This document shows, one piece after another, positions 29,440-37,975 of a stretch of DNA of 64,000 nt. How positions within the stretch are numbered: position 1 is the stretch's first letter; each line of letters begins with the position of its first letter. The notes below the pieces were generated by a model. It was given only the letters and a program-made list of their open reading frames with translations, made no database searches and had not been told where the DNA came from. The translations under genes were made by a program, and so were the position numbers. Origin of the DNA: Ascidia mentula (Eukaryota > Chordata > Ascidiacea > Phlebobranchia > Ascidiidae); the NCBI GenBank assembly GCA_947561715.1, contig OX387197.1:15993001-16057000 (forward strand), read 5' to 3'.

Positions 29440-30351
29440 CTAATCATCAACTGTGAAGGGTTGACTGCAGGTTAGTTCAACTTTACTGGTTTCAGACAAC
29501 TGCAACTTTTGTCGCTGCAAATCATTTGCTATTATCATTTGTTCCAACTGTTGCTGTTGAATTATAGCTATGTTTGATATTTGGACATAAATTTCTTTTT
29601 GTATGTCAACTATGTCCTTTTCTGGATCACGACGGCGGCGCTTTGCTTTGGGTTGTGATGATGCTTCGGAGTGTGATGATGCAGGGCTCACTGGTTCTTG
29701 AATTATTTCAAAAAGGCTGTCATCCATAGTTGAACATGTGAATGCAACCGGTTCTTCAACATCTTTAGGTGCTTGGCTAGTAGTAGCAAACTGGGAAACA
29801 CTTTCTACAAAAAAAAACATTTAGCATTACAAGTGCACAAACCATTGTAACATAACAAAGGTTACTTAACTGTCACTGCTTTCAAGTGATGATGCACCTT
29901 TTATTCCATACACTGCTTGTTGTCCAATTATGTTAATTATTTGATAATGCACATCCGAAGGTGGTGTAGCTTTGTTGACACCACCACCTGTTTTGGTTGA
30001 TTCTTTTTTCCATTCCGACACTGATTTTTTTGCAACACTTTTTAAATCCCACCACTTATGTTCCACCTGATCAATTGTGCGATTAACACCACTGATATTG
30101 ACTGAATTGACCTGTAAAATATCATAATCTATGTAGAGCAGTAATAAAAAAATATTGTGCTGAAATCTTACCATAGTTGTCACTACTTTCCAAGCTTGTT
30201 GTTTTGAAGCAACTGTAATTTCTGGTGAAAATGAACCCAGAATGCATTTTGCATTTTTTTCCACTGCATTAACTAATGCTTCTACTTCAACAGCTGTCCA
30301 TCTTGGAGATCGCTTTTTTACAGTTTTACTGCTTTTTGTATCCATAATCAA
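29440..30351 (-). CDS. Harbinger Myb/SANT-like DNA-binding protein (NAIF1-like), three exons
   Basis: Exons on the minus strand: 30351-30172, 30111-29871 and 29804-29440, giving 261 residues. Intron 1 (60 bp) runs from GTAAGA to TTTTACAG and intron 2 (66 bp) from GTTAAG to TTTGTAG. The Myb/SANT domain spans about 14-115 (RSPRWTAVEVEALVNAVEK, KQQAWKVVTTMVNSV, VEHKWWDLKS), then TGGG and IINIIGQQAVYGI, the arrangement of NAIF1. The middle is acidic and Ser/Pro rich with a basic KAKRRRRD. The end (DIVDIQKEIYVQIS onward) is Gln-rich and probably helical. In Harbinger elements this partner aids nuclear entry and DNA binding of the transposase. Intron 1 is a multiple of three with no stop, so retaining it would add 20 residues in the Myb domain. 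Confidence 0.85.
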
Positions 30352-30599
30352 TTTCTACTTTTTAAAAACTACAGTTTACACAATGACCAAACACAAGAAA
30401 TAAATGATTCGTCATAAAACTTGCAAAACAATGCCGCCAATGTCCACGTGAAGCTCAACTACAAACACAAAAAGCTTTCCGTAAGATGTCGCATAGCGCG
30501 ACTTCCTAATTTTGCTGAGTCAGACGTCTTTTTTCTCACGATTTTGACGCATTCTCTCGTTTCTGCGTCAGGCTTTAGCGAGGTGTTTGCGAGGACACT

Positions 30600-30708
30600 T
30601 CGTAATACCAAATACGTTACCGAGTTCCTCGCTCGTAAAGTCCTCGCTAAAAATTATTTTAGCGAGCTCGTTAACTTAGCGAGCGAGCAAGTGTTCATAA
30701 TGCCGCCC
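30600..30708. repeat. right terminal inverted repeat and subterminal repeats of Harbinger
   Basis: Read inward from 30708 the complement begins GGGCGGCATTATGAACAC, matching the left end with one change over 18 bases. Further in are several CTCGCTAA or TTAGCGAG words and the complement of TTTGGTATTACGAA (around 30599-30613). The stretch between here and the Myb gene start (30352-30599) is AT-rich and holds no convincing gene. Confidence 0.8.
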
Positions 30709-31255
30709 CTGGACAGCAATATGGCCTACTGAGCACAGCACGCGTGCTCTATGACGTAGACAATTTATATTGTGACAGAGGTCTACACGCTAGGACTTTC
30801 CCGCCTCTGCAACTGACTTCCATAGAAATACCGACATGCGGCTTGAAGTACACAGCAGGAGGGATCCGGCTGGACGGTACGACACGGCCTATGATGAGCG
30901 CGAATCGGCGGCCGCACGCGTCGGGGCAGCAACAGCAGGGGGCGCTCGCAAACGATTGAGTGGGAAAAGTGGCCCAAGCAGGGCGTGATGCTCACCTTAT
31001 TCAAACAGAATGGGGGTCCGGGGCGAAGGGGCAGGTTGGGCTTGTGGCTACTTTCGGTGCTTGCGCCGTCGCGGGCACTCGGAACGGCGATTTTCAACAC
31101 CGAGTGCAGCGGGTGTAATTACCACGGCGGCACCGACAAAAACGGTATGCCTGCCCCTGGACAGTAATGAGGCATAATGAGCGCGAGTCGGCACCGACGC
31201 AGCAACGGCAGCAGGGGGTCTCTTGCAAAACGATCAAGTCAAAAAAGTAGCCCAA
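30709..31255. repeat. sat1 unit, right part after Harbinger, up to LINE E
   Basis: It begins CTGGACAGCAATATGG, the continuation of the unit broken at 27788, with CTG repeated as the target-site duplication. It matches 18788-19333, apart from AGCAGGG here against AGCACGG there, and ends at GTAGCCCAA where LINE E starts. Confidence 0.93.
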
Positions 31256-31622
31256 TTCTATTTTATTCGGGCGGGCTAACAGCCGCCACCACGAATATCA
31301 CACAAAATTGTTAAAGGGAAGGAGGGAAATGGGGAGAAATTCATTAAAAGGAGGGCGGAAAGTAAACAAAAGGTACAATAATGGCGAGACGAAAAGGCAC
31401 AATGAAAAAATACAGTTACAGACACCTAGGGCGCTGCACGAAAAAATACACAAATAAGGACGACCGGAAATTACGAAAAATTATACAGTTGCAGACGACA
31501 AGGACGCTGCACGAGAAAAAAAGACAATACACTATTGGGGACGACAAAAGTACGGAATAATTCAGAGTGTTGCAGACGACAAATTTTATACTATGTATGT
31601 GTTGGTTGCCCGGGGGATGGGT

Positions 31623-34600
31623 TTAAATTAAATACTGGACGACGTCGGCCAAGACACCTTCGAGGTCGGCATTCGACCTGCTCCGTTGTAAAGTAAGTCG
31701 AAAGTTCATAGTGTGTTTCAGGGTCCGGATCAGGTGTTGGGGTACGTTAATTAAAGGGCGGGGGTCGTGTTTAATGCGATTACGAGTCTTCCAAATGGTG
31801 TGGGTGAGGGATGTATTTAACAGAGCTACAAGGGTTGAGGAGTATGGATTGTCTGACAGGGGGGTTTTAGGGAAAGTTAGGTAACTGGGGGTGTCGAAAT
31901 ATGTAAAGGTGTTATTAAGGAGGGAATTTAGGGTGTTTTTAACAAGGGATAAAAGTGGCTGTATAGTGGGGCAGGTATGGAAGAGGTGACTGAAGGTTTC
32001 CAGGGGGTAATTGCAAAAAAGGCATTGGGGATCTAAATCGAGGGGGAGGTAGGACTTCTGACATTTCAGGGGGAGGATTTTGTGGACTAGTCTGTAGTTG
32101 AATGTTTTGAGGTAATTGGGAAAGATGGGGTGATGAATTTGGGACCAGTCGGTGTGCAAAAAGGGGTGCTGGGAATCATTTATTAATCGGGTGTAAAGGG
32201 GTTTGGATTTGGGACAAAGCAGTTCTTGTTCGGAGGGACTAAAGGAATTGATCAGGGAGAGAATATGTTGATAGTGAGTGGAGGGTGTTGTGGCGTGGGG
32301 GAGGTTATTTCTTAGTCTGAGGCTGTATAAATTTGATAGGGGGAGGCAGAGGTTATATTCAAAAAGGGAGAGTTGGGGGGTTGTTGGGGTGTCCAAGATT
32401 CGATGTTTGTAGTAATTTTTTACAGAAAAGAGAATGGATAGGTCAGCATAGAGGGGTAGATTTGCCGCGCCGTAACCACCAAGGTCACGGCGGGCTGCCA
32501 AGATGTTAATAGGCAAGGTTGGTAGGTTTGGGCCTCCGACAAAGCTTGCCACAATGCCGTCGACCCGCTCTCGTTGCTGGGGTGGTAAGGGGTAAATTTT
32601 AGCAAGGTACGAAATTTCGGGAAGGAGGATAGTTTTTGAAAGAATGCATTTCGAATCGAAGGTGAGAAAGGGGTTGCTAATAGTTTTGGCGCGGGATTGT
32701 AAAGAGGTAATTACTTGGCGCCAAGCCGCTTTTATTATTGAGGGTGCGCCGATGGGAATATTTAACGGTGTAATTTTATCCGGGTTCCATTTAATTTGAT
32801 TAAAAAGGGGGTCGTCTGAGAGAGGGTGGAGGATGGCAATTGCTTCTGTTTTGGCGGGGTTCAGTTTAAGACCGGTGAATTCAGAAAATTTATTAATAAG
32901 TGACAGGGCGTTACAGAGGGACTGCCGATGCGCCACCACGAGGGTGACGTCATCGGCGTAAGCAATTGCCTTGGGAATATTGCGGCATGGCACAGGGGTC
33001 GAAATGATAGAGGGGGTGTTTTGGAGGGCAACGAGTAACGGGTCTAAAGCAATCAGGAAGAGGTTCAGACTAAGGGGGTCTCCTTGTCTGACACCTCTCC
33101 TGATGGGAAAATCCCTTGTGGCGAAGCCATTGACGAAGACCCGGGAGTGGGCGCTGGAGTGAAGAGCAGAAAGATATTGAGTAAAGAGAGGGGGAAAGCG
33201 TTTAAGATTTAATTGGGAGAGTAACCATGGGAATGAAATAGAGTCGAAGGCTTTTTGGAAATCAAGAGAAACGAAAAACGAATTTGAATTAATTGAAGAA
33301 GCGTGAGAGTGTAAATCGCGAAGAAGTGTGGTTGCGTCTGAGGTAGAGGATCCGGGGGTAGCAAATTGGTTGTGGGATAAAATTAAAGAAATAAAGGGCT
33401 TGATACGGAGGTTAAGGATTTTATGAAGGATTTTGAGGTCGGTATTAAGTAAAGAAATAGGGCGGTAATTGGTTAAAAGGGTGGGGTCGTTTTTCTTATG
33501 AATAATTGTTATATGGCCGAGATTAAATTCCAATGGGGTGTAGGCGTTTTGGTAGGAGAAGTTGAGGGCTTGGGTAAGGTCGGACCCGATTAGGTCCCAG
33601 CAACGAGTATAAAACTCGATGCTGAGCCCATCGGGCCCGGGGGTTTTGTTAGGGGAAAAGAGGGAAAGGGCTGTTTTTACTTCGGACATTGTGATGGGGG
33701 ATGAGAGGGAATCTAGGTACTGATCAGGGATTAATTTGGAAGGAAGTTGGGCAAATTGGTCACTGGGGGGCGGCAAGGGAAGTTGTTGGGATGTGTATAA
33801 GTCTGCGTAAAATTTTCGTGTGTGGTCTAATATTTCCTTGGGGGTTGTTAGGGGGAGTCCATGGGGGTCTTGAAATTCGAGGATGGGGGGTTTGCGACGT
33901 GAAGGGAAAAGCTGGGAATAGAGAGTTTTATCGGCTATGTTTTTGAATTGGGGATCGGGGGAGAGGGATTTAATAAGTGAGGAGCGGGCATTGGAAAGGT
34001 ATGTATTATTTAGGGACTTTTTGAGGGATTGGAAATGGGCTAAGTTTTGTGGGGTCGGGTAATCATTCACTTTTTGGCGGGAGGATTCGAACTGCTGGTG
34101 AAGGAGGAGGGTTTCGGTGCGATGGAGTTGGGCTAAACGTTTTGAATGGGATTGGAGGAGGGATTTAAATTTAGTTTTAAGGGTAAGCCAGAAGTCCATG
34201 GGATTTGGGTGGAAAGGTCCTAGGGTTTGCCAGAGGGGATAATGTTGGGAGAGATCTATTTGAAAGTCAGGGTCAAGGAGGGTAGATGTGTTATTCTTCC
34301 AGGAGCCTTTGCCCCTGGGAGGAGAGGAAATGATGTTGAGGGTGAGGGTAACTAGATCGTGGTCGGAGAAGGGACATGGAGTAAATGTATGCTGCTTAGG
34401 GATTAATGGAGGGGAAATATAAACTCTATCTATTCGGGATTGGGTACCAGGGGCGCGACGGGAAAATTGACAAAGGGAGGGATGAAGAGTGCGGAAGGAG
34501 TCTTGGAGGTTAAAGGTGGATAATAAATGAATCAAAGGGGGGCTAGGCCGGCGTGACTGTGCAGGGGGATATTTGTCAAGGGTGGGGTTTAAGACGCAAT

Positions 34601-35072
34601 TAAAATCGCCGGCCAAAATTAAGGGGTGGGGTGAAGTTAAATAAGGGTAGAGGGAGTCAAAAAAGTTATTTCGAAGGGTAAAATTCTGGGAACCGGAGGG
34701 AGCGTAAATATTAACTATATGGAAGGTATGGGTTAGGGTTGAGATGTCGGCCGCAATAATGCGACCGGCAGAGTCAGAAAATGAATTGAGAATTTGAAGT
34801 GTGGAGGAGTTTAGAAGAACTGCGACACCACCTTGGGCATAGCCTGTCGGAGGTGCCGAGTTTAAGAGGATGGGGCCAGAAGTCCATTCGGACTTCCACA
34901 GGGATTCGGTTTGGGGAGTAGAGTGAGTTTCTTGGAGGCAAAAAAGGTCAAAGTTCAAAGAGGAAAGGTACCGGAACAGGGCTCTTCTCTTAGGTGCCTG
35001 GCCTAGGCCGTTAACATTAAGGGTGCAAATTCGTAAAAAGGACGCCATTTTATTCATAATACACAAATACAC
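31623..35072 (-). CDS. LINE E ORF2: APE endonuclease - reverse transcriptase
   Basis: 1149 residues, uninterrupted, with the same motifs and numbering as ORF2 of LINE C (endonuclease E48, D156, N158, SDH 236-238; RT D604, YADD 705-708; CCHC from C1017). About five residues differ from C, including SPDPQ for SSDPQ, TSQQ for TFQQ, RFPPL for RFPHL and NLCLP for NLGLP. The Cys in the last replaces a Gly kept in A and C, outside known catalytic motifs. The likely start is at MNKMASFLR. Confidence 0.92.
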   Translation of the reverse strand: MYLCIMNKMASFLRICTLNVNGLGQAPKRRALFRYLSSLNFDLFCLQETHSTPQTESLWKSEWTSGPILLNSAPPTGYAQGGVAVLLNSSTLQILNSFSDSAGRIIAADISTLTHTFHIVNIYAPSGSQNFTLRNNFFDSLYPYLTSPHPLILAGDFNCVLNPTLDKYPPAQSRRPSPPLIHLLSTFNLQDSFRTLHPSLCQFSRRAPGTQSRIDRVYISPPLIPKQHTFTPCPFSDHDLVTLTLNIISSPPRGKGSWKNNTSTLLDPDFQIDLSQHYPLWQTLGPFHPNPMDFWLTLKTKFKSLLQSHSKRLAQLHRTETLLLHQQFESSRQKVNDYPTPQNLAHFQSLKKSLNNTYLSNARSSLIKSLSPDPQFKNIADKTLYSQLFPSRRKPPILEFQDPHGLPLTTPKEILDHTRKFYADLYTSQQLPLPPPSDQFAQLPSKLIPDQYLDSLSSPITMSEVKTALSLFSPNKTPGPDGLSIEFYTRCWDLIGSDLTQALNFSYQNAYTPLEFNLGHITIIHKKNDPTLLTNYRPISLLNTDLKILHKILNLRIKPFISLILSHNQFATPGSSTSDATTLLRDLHSHASSINSNSFFVSLDFQKAFDSISFPWLLSQLNLKRFPPLFTQYLSALHSSAHSRVFVNGFATRDFPIRRGVRQGDPLSLNLFLIALDPLLVALQNTPSIISTPVPCRNIPKAIAYADDVTLVVAHRQSLCNALSLINKFSEFTGLKLNPAKTEAIAILHPLSDDPLFNQIKWNPDKITPLNIPIGAPSIIKAAWRQVITSLQSRAKTISNPFLTFDSKCILSKTILLPEISYLAKIYPLPPQQRERVDGIVASFVGGPNLPTLPINILAARRDLGGYGAANLPLYADLSILFSVKNYYKHRILDTPTTPQLSLFEYNLCLPLSNLYSLRLRNNLPHATTPSTHYQHILSLINSFSPSEQELLCPKSKPLYTRLINDSQHPFLHTDWSQIHHPIFPNYLKTFNYRLVHKILPLKCQKSYLPLDLDPQCLFCNYPLETFSHLFHTCPTIQPLLSLVKNTLNSLLNNTFTYFDTPSYLTFPKTPLSDNPYSSTLVALLNTSLTHTIWKTRNRIKHDPRPLINVPQHLIRTLKHTMNFRLTLQRSRSNADLEGVLADVVQYLI

Positions 35073-35091
35073 AAAAGGGGGGGTGGTTTAT

Positions 35092-36711
35092 TTAATAAAA
35101 GGTTGAGTTAAAGTCATTGGGAATTTTAGCTTTACAGGTACAAACTACTTGTTCCCCGGGCATTATATTATACGTGACGCCACAAGTGCAGCTTATTAGC
35201 AGGCGTTGGCACCTTTTATTGGTGCAACGAGACGGGCTAAGGTAGGCTTCTTCGGGAGCCCAAGTGCCACAGCGGCATTTAAAATGTGCTGTGCTGCATA
35301 AACATGTTATCACCTTGCCTGCATATGCTGTGTGGCAGCATGACGTCTTCTTTTGGGGAGACGGAGTTGGACTTTTCTTGCGTTTGCGGGATTGAACTTT
35401 TGTGAACCCGTCTTCGTTCCGCTTATTTGGTTTGGGTGTGGATGACGCCATTGGTTGGTCGCGTACATCCATTGAACTGGTTGAAGTTGGGGCGGTATCA
35501 GCCAACACGGGCTGCAGGATACTGCGACGTACCGCCTCTGGTGTCTTGATGTTGTTGACAACATTGGACGTTGGGGCGCTAGAGGGTGATTGCGCCTCTG
35601 AAGTCTTGTTGTTGTTGTTGCTGGGAGTTGTAGCGGTGTTAGCCAACTCGGGCTGCTGCATACTGCGTTGTACCGCCTCTGGTGTCTTCTTTTCTTCGCC
35701 AACATTGGGCGTTGGGGCGCTAGAGGTTGTAAGCGCCTCTGTAGACTTCGCGCCGCTTCCCGTGACGTCAGCTGTCACGGTTGGCGGCGCATCTTCAGTG
35801 GCAACAGCTGCCACATCTTTCTTATTCACAGGTGTGACTTCACGTGTCACACCTGGAGTTGTAACGGCTTTATCGGCCGTTTCTGGAGCCTTCGCATTTT
35901 GCGTCGGGGCGGCCTTATCAGCTGCCTCTGAGGTCTTCGCATTTTGCGTCGGGACGGTCTTATCAGCCGCCTCTGGCGCCTTCTCGTCGAGCGTTGCGAC
36001 GAGCGCACCTGCGCTCGCCAACGCCGACTCGCTCTTATCTTTAACTTGCTGTTCTTCAGCACCTGCGTCTTTCGTTGCGGCTGCAGCCGCTTTTCGCTCT
36101 TCTGCATGTTTTGCGAAACTTGGGCACTCGCGTTTAACATGACCCATTTCGTGACAAAAGTCACACTTCTTGGGCTGTCCTTCGTACGTAACCTCGATCA
36201 TTTTCTTGCCCAGACGCAGGCGCTCGGGAATATGGTTTTTGGCCAAAATTGAGCTCTTCATTATAATGACGCGCTTGCCACAATAGACGCTTTCGTCGTC
36301 ATAGACTTTCCACCCCTTTTTGACTGGGGCGAACTTCGACATGTATTCTAACAATGCCGACATTTTAATACGTGGGTGCACCTTCGACAAAAACACCCGT
36401 ATTTCGTCGTCGCAGTGGGCGTTGGCGTAGACTGCCTTGTCACTAGCTCTAATTGCGGCAGCGAGCTCTTTGGCTTTGTCAGCGGAAGAGCAGTTAAAGA
36501 GCACCTTTCCATTCGGGTAAGGGATAACGCCCTCCAAAGCCCGAATGCTCACTTTAAGCTGTTTTAAAAGTTTGTACAGCTCTGGCTTCTTAAGCCCAGG
36601 GTTAAAGCGGGCTTCAACGTCGAGATTGGGGTCGGTTGCAAAGGGGTCAACCGCTTGCACATTTCCGGCCGAGACAACAGGCCGGGAAGCTAACGCTTGC
36701 GCGTAGTTCAT
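35092..36711 (-). CDS. LINE E ORF1: RNA-binding protein with CCHC and CXC-rich domains
   Basis: 539 residues from MNYAQALASR, by eye identical to ORF1 of LINE C. CCHC knuckle CDFCHEMGHVKREC near residue 183, repeat-bearing linker, basic SRKRKK, C-terminal Cys block starting CCHTAY. Identity over 1.6 kb, while ORF2 shows a few changes, supports a very recent origin of the C/E pair. Confidence 0.88.
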   Translation of the reverse strand: MNYAQALASRPVVSAGNVQAVDPFATDPNLDVEARFNPGLKKPELYKLLKQLKVSIRALEGVIPYPNGKVLFNCSSADKAKELAAAIRASDKAVYANAHCDDEIRVFLSKVHPRIKMSALLEYMSKFAPVKKGWKVYDDESVYCGKRVIIMKSSILAKNHIPERLRLGKKMIEVTYEGQPKKCDFCHEMGHVKRECPSFAKHAEERKAAAAATKDAGAEEQQVKDKSESALASAGALVATLDEKAPEAADKTVPTQNAKTSEAADKAAPTQNAKAPETADKAVTTPGVTREVTPVNKKDVAAVATEDAPPTVTADVTGSGAKSTEALTTSSAPTPNVGEEKKTPEAVQRSMQQPELANTATTPSNNNNKTSEAQSPSSAPTSNVVNNIKTPEAVRRSILQPVLADTAPTSTSSMDVRDQPMASSTPKPNKRNEDGFTKVQSRKRKKSPTPSPQKKTSCCHTAYAGKVITCLCSTAHFKCRCGTWAPEEAYLSPSRCTNKRCQRLLISCTCGVTYNIMPGEQVVCTCKAKIPNDFNSTFY

Positions 36712-36960
36712 AATTCTTTCTTGGTTTTGTGCGTCTCCACAAATTACGCACGGGCTGGCCACTGGCAGCTCACCTCTCCTATCAAACAAATAGCAGCCCT
36801 TACAAGGGCTGGGCTGGCTTTGCACAGTGGCCTCAGTTAGTCTAGGACAACAGATCATAAAACAGAAATCTAAGGACGAAAACTTGATACTGCTTGAAAT
36901 CACTGCTGATAGATAGACTCGAATAAATTGCTATATCGCCGAATAGAGGTCAGAACACGT

Positions 36961-37669
36961 ATGCTTGCCTTATTCAAATAGAATGCCGGTCCGTGGCAGG
37001 GGGACAGGTTGGGCTTGTGGGTAATTTTACCGGTTGCCCCATCGCAGGCACTCGGACTGGCGACTTTGAACACTGAGTGCCGCGGTTACAACCCCCATTT
37101 GCGTGGACAAGGAACTGTCCTGGACAGCAATATGGCCTACTGAGCACAGCACGCGTGCTCTATGACGTAGACAATTTATATTGTGACAGAGGTCTACACG
37201 CTAGGACTTTCCCGCCTCTGCAACTGACTTCCATAGAAATACCGACATGCGGCTTGAAGTACACAGCAGGAGGGATCCTGCTGGACGGTACGACACGGCC
37301 TATGATGAGCGCGAATCGGCGGCCGCACGCGTCGGGGCAGCAACAGCAGGGGGCGCTCGCAAACGATTGAGTGGGAAAAGTGGCCCAAGCAGGGCGTGAT
37401 GCTCACCTTATTCAAACAGAATGGGGGTCCGGGGCGAAGGGGCAGGTTGGGCTTGTGGCTACTTTCGGTGCTTGCGCCGTCGCGGGCACTCGGAACGGCG
37501 ATTTTCAACACCGAGTGCAGCGGGTGTAATTACCACGGCGGCACCGACAAAAACGGTATGCCTGCCCCTGGACAGTAATGAGGCATAATGAGCGCGAGTC
37601 GGCACCGACGCAGCAACGGCAGCAGGGGGTCTCTTGCAAAACGATCAAGTCAAAAAAGTAGCCCAAGCA
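36961..37669. repeat. single sat1 unit between LINEs E and F
   Basis: Diverged sat1 variant, but with GATCCTGCTGG at the hairpin position where its neighbours have GATCCGGCTGG, so it is a distinct copy. It starts ATGCTTGCC, as after LINE A, and ends GTAGCCCAAGCA, four bases further into the target than for the other LINEs. Confidence 0.93.
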
Positions 37670-37975
37670 TTTTTTTTTTTTTTTTTTTATTCGGATGAGC
37701 ACAAGGCCACCACGAATATCACACTACAAGTAGGAATGGAAAAGACGAATAAGAAAGGTACAAAAGGAAAAAAGATTTTGTAGACGACATGTATTACACA
37801 ATAATAGAAATAGATAAGTTTGGAGGAGAGAGAGGAAAAAGTGCGGGAAAGGGACAGTTACGTTAACAATGACGCTAATGGAGTGCATAAGAATACAAAA
37901 TAAAGGAGGCACGTGCAAAAAATATACACAAAAAAATAATACTTGTAACAATACATCGGGGGGGTGGAGAGAAGG

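Larger units (their letters stand above)
27789..30708 (+). mobile_element. Harbinger (PIF/Harbinger) DNA transposon, complete-looking
   Basis: A 2,920-bp element with terminal inverted repeats GGGCGGCATTA (27789-27799, complement at 30698-30708) and a CTG target-site duplication (27786-27788, 30709-30711). It holds two convergent intron-containing genes: a transposase (+) and a Myb/SANT-like protein (-), the standard Harbinger pair. The ~300 bp between the two stops (29139-29439) is AT-rich with AATAAA at 29134, overlapping the transposase stop, and ATGAATAAAA near 29323; I see no gene in it. Both frames are open after removing plausible introns, so it may be recently active. The paired empty site exists in the duplicate unit at 18626-19333. 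Confidence 0.92.
31256..36960 (-). mobile_element. LINE E: full-length L1/Tx1-group element, near-identical to LINE C
   Basis: Complete with 3' hairpin, 3' UTR repeats, ORF2, ORF1 and 5' UTR. It is collinear with C at a constant 11,922-bp offset, with no net insertion or deletion between the ORFs. Unlike C it has its full 5' end (GAGGTCAGAACACGT, as in A) and runs into sat1 at ATGCTTGCC. C and E are therefore copies of one insertion made by segmental duplication, not two insertions. Confidence 0.92.

Noticed and set aside
30421-30732. 103-residue frame across the Harbinger right end
   Set aside because: It runs through the terminal inverted repeat into sat1; chance frame.
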